In this document: positions 41,301 through 50,400 of the stretch, piece by piece
Layout: every line of letters begins with the position of its first letter
Numbering within the stretch: position 1 is the first letter of the stretch
Program-made: the position numbers and the translations under genes
The notes under the pieces: model-generated
Seen by the model: only the letters and a program-made list of their open reading frames with translations
The model's database searches: none
What the model was told of the DNA's origin: nothing
Assembly: GCA_048013815.1 (NCBI GenBank)
Contig: CM106586.1
Location: forward strand, 16,430,001-16,494,000
Length of the DNA: 64,000 bases
Direction of reading: 5' to 3'
From: Setoptus koraiensis
Taxonomy: Eukaryota > Arthropoda

Positions 41301-44300
41301 GGCCTCGTATCGTCGGGCACGCGCGCACGTCAGCGCGTGCCCGTATTAATACGCGCATAGCTTGCCAACAACATGACGCCGCCGCCGCCGCCAATCCAAA
41401 TCCGCTCGCCGGGGCCCCAGCGCTGGGGCCCCGGCGAAGGATCTGCCAGACAGATGTCATCTACACTTGACAATAATAACTGCTGTTCGTTGATTGCGCG
41501 CACACAAATACAAACGCAAAGTTTTATCGCCAACCAATGTAACTCTCCAATGCCGCTGGCCCACTAATCCTCGATACAGTGTGTGTGTGTGCATCAACTG
41601 GCCATAATTCACCACATTTATACACAATGAGGCCCGCAAACAATTTCTCTCTAGTCTATGCAACTGGCGAGGCTGGCTGGCCGGGGCCATGCTTCACTAG
41701 GCCGGCTCAATAAGTTCACAATTGAGTCGCTCAACAGCGCCAACCATATATGATATGTGACATAATTGATCGAAATATTCGCGCATCATTTGTTGCCCAT
41801 GAACGGCCAACTCGATCGGCCTCGCAATCGAATCCGCACGACGCACCACACACACAACCACAATCACAACTGGCCAGAGTGATTCGGATTCGATTAGATT
41901 TCGGTCCCAATCTGACGCTTGTTTGTATGGCCAGAGCTGTTTCCGCTAACCACAAAGAAAAATTCGTCCCTGTGCGCCAAATACAGTGCCACTCATACAG
42001 TTTATACGAAAATTTCTGCCGCTCCTCTTGTTAGCTAGACTGAATAACTGTTGAATTTAATGAGCCGAGCAGGATAAACAATAATAGAGCCGCGTGCGCC
42101 ACTTACCGCATCGTAGACCACCACAAACAGCGGCCACCTTTCTGGGCAAACTTTTCAAAATCGTCACGAAACGCGAGACGCAAACAGTCGCTAACGTTGC
42201 AAAGCGAACCACACCCGCCAGAGGCCACTTCCGCTTTTCAGGCAGTGATAGAAAAAAGAGTGACACCGATTTTCGATTGACGCGACCGCCATGGCCACTC
42301 GAAACCACCGACAGGCGCTCGACGCCAGAAGGAGACTTTCGGGGAGCCTCCTCCTTTGCGCCAACCGGTTTTTTAGGTAATTCCGGTTTTTTCGCGCTTT
42401 TAACCGGTTCGTCTTGGTCTGAGTCCGATAGGTAGGGTAGGGCAAATCGATTCCGAGCCGAATTATCCCTGTGCATGGCAAAAACCCTAGGAATTTTCTA
42501 GCGAGTCATTCTTATCATAGGGATGATTTTGAGACGCATTTGTAGTCACCGAAAAAATGCTACATTTCCTCCCATAAGAACCGATTTTGGTTGATTTTAG
42601 TGATCGATTTGCCCTACCCTACTTATGTCAGTAAGTAATGAAGGATTTTGTTCCTGATTTTTATAATTGATAACCTTCAAAGATATGGAACAGTTACTAA
42701 ATAATTACAGAATTATGGACGACCAATTAGCTTATCTGGATATTCTATCATTACAACCAGAGTTTAATATACAAGAAGTATGGTCATTTGTGCCTGCCGA
42801 AACGAATCAATCGCAAAATTCTCTATATCCCATGGTCGATCCTAGTGAAGTTCGTCCAATGCAGCCAATTACAGACGAGGTTTGTTCGCCGAGGGCGCGA
42901 GCTAGCTCCTCTAAAATGGAGGTTAAGCAGAGTGCTCTCCACTGTCAACAAAAACAGTGGATATCCAGCAGAAATTGACAGTTCGTGAGAGACAACTCGA
43001 ACTTCGAAGACAAGAAGCTCATCAATTGCAGTTGCGTGATTACTAGGGTAGGGCAAATCCGTTCCGAGCCGAACTATTCCTGTGCGTGGCAAAAACCCTA
43101 AGAATTTTCTAGCGAGTCATTCTTATCATAAAGATGATTTTGAGACGTATCTGTGGTATCGGCGATAGGTTATTTGGCGCCACATTATGATGATGCGGCC
43201 TCAATCAGCCAGCCAGGGGCCCCCTGAGGCCTTCGAAATTTTCGAGCTTTCCGAAATTTTGAGATCTCCGGAATTTCGAGATTCCCGAAATTTTCGAGAT
43301 TCCTGAAATCTTGACATTTCCGAAATTTCTATATTTCCAAAATTCCCGCATTTCCGAAATTTTCGATCTTTTTGAAACTTCGGCGTTTCCGAAATCTTCG
43401 AGATCTCGGAAATTTCAGAAACTTCCGAAATCTTTCATCGCATATCGCGTATGGAAGGCCGCTGCGTGATTCCTTCGTCGCGAGCTGCACACACGTCGAA
43501 ATCCGACAACATATTCCTTTCGGCTGATAAAGATCGGGCCATGGGCAGTCTGACTAGTGACGAGCCGGCCTGAAGATTGAAATATTTCACAGCGAATAAA
43601 AAATGGTGAGATCAACTCCAGATGATTGCATTGCGACACAAATGCTCAAAAACGACCGGAACCTGGTCTTGGTGACACAAAGTGGCACCATTTCGCCCAG
43701 GAAATCATGACAAATACCATCGTTCGTCATTGAAGCCGTGATTTAATCATTTTTTGTCAGACGAAATTTGGATTCAGGTCCGGCTTACTGGCGATATCCG
43801 TCGACGTTCACTGCGCACGCCGGCTGGTCAATGAGGCATGTGAGTACGGACACTGGCACCGGAATGACCGATTTCGTAGTTGTGAATTTTTCACAAATGC
43901 CGCGATTCATCGGTAGTTGTTTGTAAACCAGCGGAAGAACAACGAAAGAGACGATTGTTGGGCATGGTGACGAGCGAATGGGCTCACGTTGCGAGCAATT
44001 TTATCGGTAACGCAACCAGACGTGAATTGGACAGTTGATTTCGCACTCAAAGAGAACGCCAATGGGCCAGGGTGCCGTTTTGTGCCCCGTTGGCACCTGA
44101 GAACATAACGGGCTAATAGGCCCGGCTTAGGTCACGTATTTTCACTGTTTTGGCGCTGGGAGGAACGGCTATTTAAGTGAGGAATTATTGATCCCGTGGG
44201 CCAGCTCAGCGCCAGTCTGTGAAGCGTGATTATTTTCCAATTCAAGGCCAGCGAAAGAGTTTGCGAGGTTGGTCTGGCGCGCGTCACAGGAAGTGACAGT

Positions 44301-47300
44301 GACCACCAGGGCATGGCTGGTGTGTTGTGTTCCGGTTGCTCGCCGGCACTCGGCATTCCGTTGACCTATGAAAATGGTCGCTGATAATTTATGGTCGCGA
44401 ATTGCAATCAAGTGGCAACGCCAAGCGAAACACCAGCAATTGAAATAGGCGTTGGTTGCATCATATTGGCGACGGGCAACTCTCGTCTGATAGGTGAAGT
44501 TTGGCGCGAACAGTTTATTTGGGGGCGCAATTGCTTGCACTGGTCGCCCAAGTCAATCACTCATGCAAGTGACGAATGGCGAGGCTCGCGTGGCGAGAAC
44601 CGCGCCGACGGGCCGGCAAACAGAGCCAAGCAAACACACAAACAACAAATAATAACAGCGCGATGATGGGCCGCGGTTCAAGGTGAATCGCGCGCAATAT
44701 ATTATTAGTTGTCGGGCCGGCTTGGCGCTTCCCGTAGCGCACCGCCAGCGACAAACCGTGCCAATAATCTATATAATATATATAATATATCTAACATGTA
44801 CAATATATATAATGGCGAACAACAGCAGCGCCCGCCAAGAACAATAATAGAGAGGTATTCTGGTTGTTCTGGGAAAAGGGGTCAATTTGTGTTACAATGA
44901 ATAGAACCATCATCAGTTATGACTCTATAGCGCTGGCGCGACCTATAAATAATACCCGGCACAGTGGAAATAAAATAACTGCCGGCTTGCCGGGCGAGCC
45001 CGAATTTGCGCCACTACCGGCGGCTGGCTGGCCGGCCGCTGCCGCACAAATTCGGGCCACCACCTGCGCCGGGAAATGGCGCGGTTCCCGGCGCAGTTAC
45101 CTTTTTGCGAGTTATATTCGCGGGCCCGCGACCGAGCGATCCTTTGATTGTTTCCTCGCCGTCGCCCGTCGCCCGGCACGCCCGCGCCTTTCGCCAAACC
45201 GTGCACGTTGCGCCCTCCGCTAAACCGTGCTCGGTGCGCCGGACAGCGGACGTGGGCGTGCAAACAGTTAATAGTTTGTTCGGCCATCAATATAAAAGCA
45301 TCATTAGGCAGGCGCCGAAATTCTCCCCGCTTCTGTCCGCTTCTGTCCGCTTCTGTCCGCTTCTGTCCGCTTCTGTCCGCTTGTTGCCGTTAGCTGGCCA
45401 CAGTTGTTTCAATAGTTGCAACAGTGCCCAAATGGCGCGGTCTTGCCAAGATTAGCGTGGGCAGCGTTTATTTGCCCGCTCGTTGTGTGTGGTGGGTAAA
45501 CAGTGCGCGGGCCGGCCCGAGACACCGCAACCCAAGGCATCCCGACAACATGTACACGCCATTTCTCTTGCTCTAATTTCATCATTTGTCCTTGCTGTCA
45601 TTGTCGCAGTTGCTGCTGTTGTTGTTGTCGTTCCTCTACCACTGTCCGTCGGTCCACTAATGGCGCGCCACAATACAACTTTGTCCGCCAGTGTAGATGA
45701 TAATTTCATAAGCAGCGCAAGGCGCCCATTTAGGCAAAAGTTATCTCCATCAATGTTGCATCACCAACATGATTTAGTGAGTGTGTGTGTGTGTGGCCAG
45801 CCAACGAAAACTAATGCCCGGCCATTTCTTGCCACTCGGCGGCAAGGCGCCCACTGGCAGAGCGGGCCGCATTCTGTCAGTTAATCAGTCGCGGGATATG
45901 CAAATATGACTGCGCTGATCGGACCGATGCCATAAGCCCGCCACGGGCCCGTCACGAGGCAGCGGCTGCCGCCACCGGTCGAGCGGTCAAGCGAGCAACC
46001 AATCAGGCCCGCCCGCGCTCGGACCGCTCGGGTCGCTTAACGCCAAACAGCTGGCCATTCGGGCAACGCGCGCCCAACGCGCTGCGTCGAGCCCGAGCGG
46101 CCAGAGGCTGTCAGCGGGCGCGCTTTCAGACGCGGGTTCGCCTGCCGAAGATATCAGAATGAATTTAATACTCGTTCAAATGACTTTTTTCAATAACGAT
46201 CCCACACCAGTAACAACTAGAGATATTAACGAACCGCCGCCGCCGCCAAGCGAACAAACAATTGAAATTCGGCCCAGTCGCTCGGGCCGCCGCCACGATC
46301 ATGATCCGCGGGCGCGCCATAACGGCGACCGGCTCAGATGGCGCCGCGTGCTGGCTCAATAAGTATCAATAAATAAGTTTTGGCGGCGTGCCGGCGCCCA
46401 AGACAAACAGTGCGATATTGAGATTGAATTGTTTCTTTTTTGTCTCGGGCTGCGCCTAGTTCCGTTCGCGCTCACCGCTGGCGGATTGTGCCGCGGATTG
46501 GCGGCGACTGGCTGGACAGCGAAGAGAAAGTGCAGTTGTTCTCATCATGCGGCGCGCGATATTGCCGACACGTACACGAGTCAGACGGTCAAGGGGCGCG
46601 AAAAAGATAAATGATGAATGTTTTTAAAGTGAACCGGCCCGCTCTGGCCCATTGTGGCCCCTTCACTGGGGCGCTCATTGCTTGACGGAGCCCGGTCGGC
46701 CGGCTGACGCCTGCTGCCACTTTCACTAAAATATCCACAAACTTGCGCCGAAATACCCGGCGACTTGCACCGAAATACCCGGCGACTTGCACCGAAATAA
46801 CCAGCGATGGCTGTTGGGGATATTTCGTCGGCGGCGGCGGCCTTGCGGGGCCCAATCGATGATTGCGTGGCGAGTCGGCGACCCACTAAGAATTATTATC
46901 TGTTCGGGCAAGTTGTGCGATAGCTGTCCTGAGTGTGTGTGTGTGTGTGTCACACCAGGCGCCCCGAACAATGGGCCGGGCAACTTGGTCGGGACTGCGA
47001 ACCTCGCAGGGACAACAGCGACAACAAATTGTTCTTTCTCGGCGGCGCCCCGGCCCGCCGAGAGTTTGTGCGCGCCGGCGATAGAATTAAGTGGGATTAA
47101 ATTGAAAAGAAGAGGCGCCAAGAAACAAAATAAATTAAAAATATATATTCGCCCCGAAAACACATAATCCGTTTATGTTTGCAGCGACGCGCAGCGGACG
47201 GCACAACAGTGGGCGCTGCTGGCGCAGGTCGCGGGGCCCCAATCGCCCAATCTAATATAGTTGTCTGATATTGAGCTTTTGCGAGCTTTGCCGCTGCGAG

Positions 47301-47375
47301 CCCAGATAAAGTGGGGCCATTGTCGGCAAGAACAAGTTTTTTATTGGGCCCCTTTCAGCGCCGCTCGTCTCGTCG

Positions 47376-47445
<70 letters not shown>

Positions 47446-50400
47446 GAGTGCAGTGACTGGACACAATAAATGACATATGACGCAAGTGTTGGCAATAATT
47501 GTTAATTTAATATTCAATTTACTTTCTCTGCTGGCCCACTCAATGGCGGATAAACGGTGGTATAACTAACTGTTTTGGTCTTTTTTATCCATTATTATCC
47601 ATTCGTGCTCCATTATTCAGGCCTGTTCAGGCGCGCCATCATGGAGGACGGGTCAGCGCTGAGTCCGCTAATGTCCGGCTCGCCCAATCAGGCAGCGGCA
47701 ACCGCCGCAAAGGCGTCACAGCAGACGGTGGTTGGCAACAATAACAACAACCACCTACAGCAACACCACAATTCGGCCCTATTGTATTGTCGTCTATTGG
47801 CCAAATTGTGCGATTGTCCGGTCGGGGATGGCGCCCAATCGGTCCAGTCGGCGGCCCCCATCGGAGTCAAGTTGTCGTCGTCAGCGGGCGAGCCGTCACA
47901 ATTAGCCAGCGCGGTGCCAACAACCGCGCTGGCCAACAACTATCTCACCATGATCGATTGTCTGCGTCACAAGCCCCTCGAGGAGCTGACCCAATTGGTG
48001 CCTATGAAGCTGCTAAAACTCGACCAAAATCACGAGCTCACCATGGCCAGAGCCGTGCTGCAAACGGGCAGCTCGGCGCCTAGCTCCGTTGCCGACCAGC
48101 AACAACAGCAACAACAGCAACAACAGCAACAACAGCAACAGCAACAACAACAGGATTACCTGGCGACCACAAACGCCACCAACGAAAACAGTAACAACTT
48201 TGTGCCGGTCGACGCGGACTTCATCAGGGGCTACATACAAAGGGCCACTGTCAACCAGGTGACCAGCATGATGATGGCGCTGGATAATAAAAAAGACACA
48301 CCTACAAATGAGGACACGCAGCGGGCCCCAAACAGAGAGCAGATAATTGATTTTGAGACTTCCGCTTTTGGCGCCATCTATCGTCCGGTGTCCATCAAGC
48401 CATTGTTCGGGCCCGTTGTCGACGGGTCCATTGTGACAGACGATGTCATAAATACAATATTGGATCACAATGTTAGCGCAACAACATTTCACGCCTACGA
48501 CCTGTTAATTGGCCTCTCCAGTCCGTATGCTACCCGAGCGGGAGCCGGCGGCAACGTCGCCACAAGTGGCCAACAACAAACCATCAAGCAAACAAGCAGG
48601 CAACAACGTCCCATGTCGCTATCGGCAAACTTTTTCTACAATCAATTGAACTACTTGCACGAACGCCAGGGGGCCAGCGGCTACGACCAGTTGATAGAGC
48701 TCACGAGCAAGTTCGTGCGAACGTTCTTCAAGTACCACAACCAGGTGAGTCGATCGATTCGGATAACTCCGAAAATTTTGAAAATTCCGAAAATTCGGAC
48801 AATTTCGAAAATTCGGACAATTCATAAAATTGGGAAAATTCCGAAAATTCGAACAATTCCGAAAATTCGGATAATTCAGATTACATGATTGCAACAATTG
48901 CTGACCGAGTTTCTTCTCATTGTGTGCAGGAGATCATCAACGCCATTGTGAATCATTATGCGAATCCGCTGGCCATCTTGAGCCCGTCGGCCGACAAGCA
49001 GCAGCATTCGGCCGGCACAAACACGAGCCAGATCGATCAACAGGAAACGGTGAATTTGTTCGAGTCGATAGCGGAAGCCTTCCACGATGCCTTAACCTAT
49101 GTGCCCGTTCTCAAGACTGGCCTCATTCACGCACAGCAGCGCCTGAGCCGATACTACGAGCCCCTGCTGAATCGAATCATCGGCGATTATTTGAATCAGG
49201 CCAGTCACTCGGACGACAACAACAAGCTGATTTTTGATTTGCTCGACAGCGGCCTCAATGCGACGACATTGCAACAAATCGTCCGACTGGCACTCACTAC
49301 GCCCGCCGTGGCCGACAGAGATGATGCAAAAGCCGTGGGTCATGATGACGAAGAAGATGACATTGGCCTGACGCAACGAGCTCAACGCTCAACTTATTTG
49401 TTTCAGTTCACGGGCACGAGAAATTTCGTCGATCATGTTCTACTGAGGCCACCGGATGTTGGCCAGCCACAAACAGAGGCTAGCCAGCAGCACAATGAAC
49501 TGGCCTACAAGTTGTCGCATATATTGGCCAGTTTTGTGCAATATGGTGAAATAAGCACCACTGACACGGAGTACGTGACAGTGGTTAGCGGTGGCCAGAC
49601 GAAAACAAGCGATCGCCCCAGTGGCTCCAGAGTGCACAGTGACAGCGACACAACAATTGTCACGAGCGACGAGTATGGCGACCATGTCATAGAGGCCAAA
49701 CTGACCGAAAGTCATCAGCGAGAGCTTGTCGCCAGCCACTTCAACTGGCCCCAATTCAATTCGTTTGACCAGAGTTATCTGGAAATCAGTGGGCAGCCGC
49801 CGGAGAGGGCCGATTCTGCACAGCTGAAATTGGAGCAGGTGAACTTGAGCGAAAATCGCGATTATTTGAGACGCGCCTTGTTTTGGTCGAATTTCATATC
49901 GACGCTCAATTGCAGCCGAACTCAGCCCATAATGGCGGGCCCATTGCTGACCGGAAGTCACGCACTTCACCTGGATCAAGCTATTCATCATCAGATGCAA
50001 ACGATGGTGAATTTACAGTTCACGTGCCAGCAGGGACCTAGGACATCGCTGGATTATTTGGTGTCGGGCGCGCAGAGTTATTTCAAGTTGGGCCTGTTGG
50101 CCGGCCAGGCGAAACGACGCGCCCAAGAGCAACAATTGTATCAACAGCAAGCGATGGTCAATTATCGTCGCATTGCCGGCGGGGCCAACATCAGAAATGG
50201 CTCCAGTCAGGCAACTAGGTCCACCTCGATAGATAATTACAATTATGCAAACAGCAGCGAGCCCATAGGAAATTTGCTCTTGCAAACTGTCAGCAGCGAG
50301 AATGGGGGCGCCACTCGACTCGGGGCAACGCAATTTGTGCCTGGCACTGGCAACAAATCGTCGACGGCCAACGAGCTGGCCGTTGATGAGGCCAAACCAA

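Larger units (their letters stand above)
39494..47620 (+). other. Neuroligin-like intron 4 (8.1 kb)
   Basis: The largest intron. It holds several minisatellites, two copies of a small TIR transposon with a coding-like fragment between them (42432-43156), a TTCCGAAA-rich tract and a long CA run shortly before the exon-5 acceptor. Confidence 0.65.

Noticed and set aside
43225-43436. Possible hairpin-rich noncoding RNA
   Set aside because: The alternating CCGAAA/TTTCGG words give many alternative pairings. This is expected from the degenerate tandem repeat and no single stable fold stands out.
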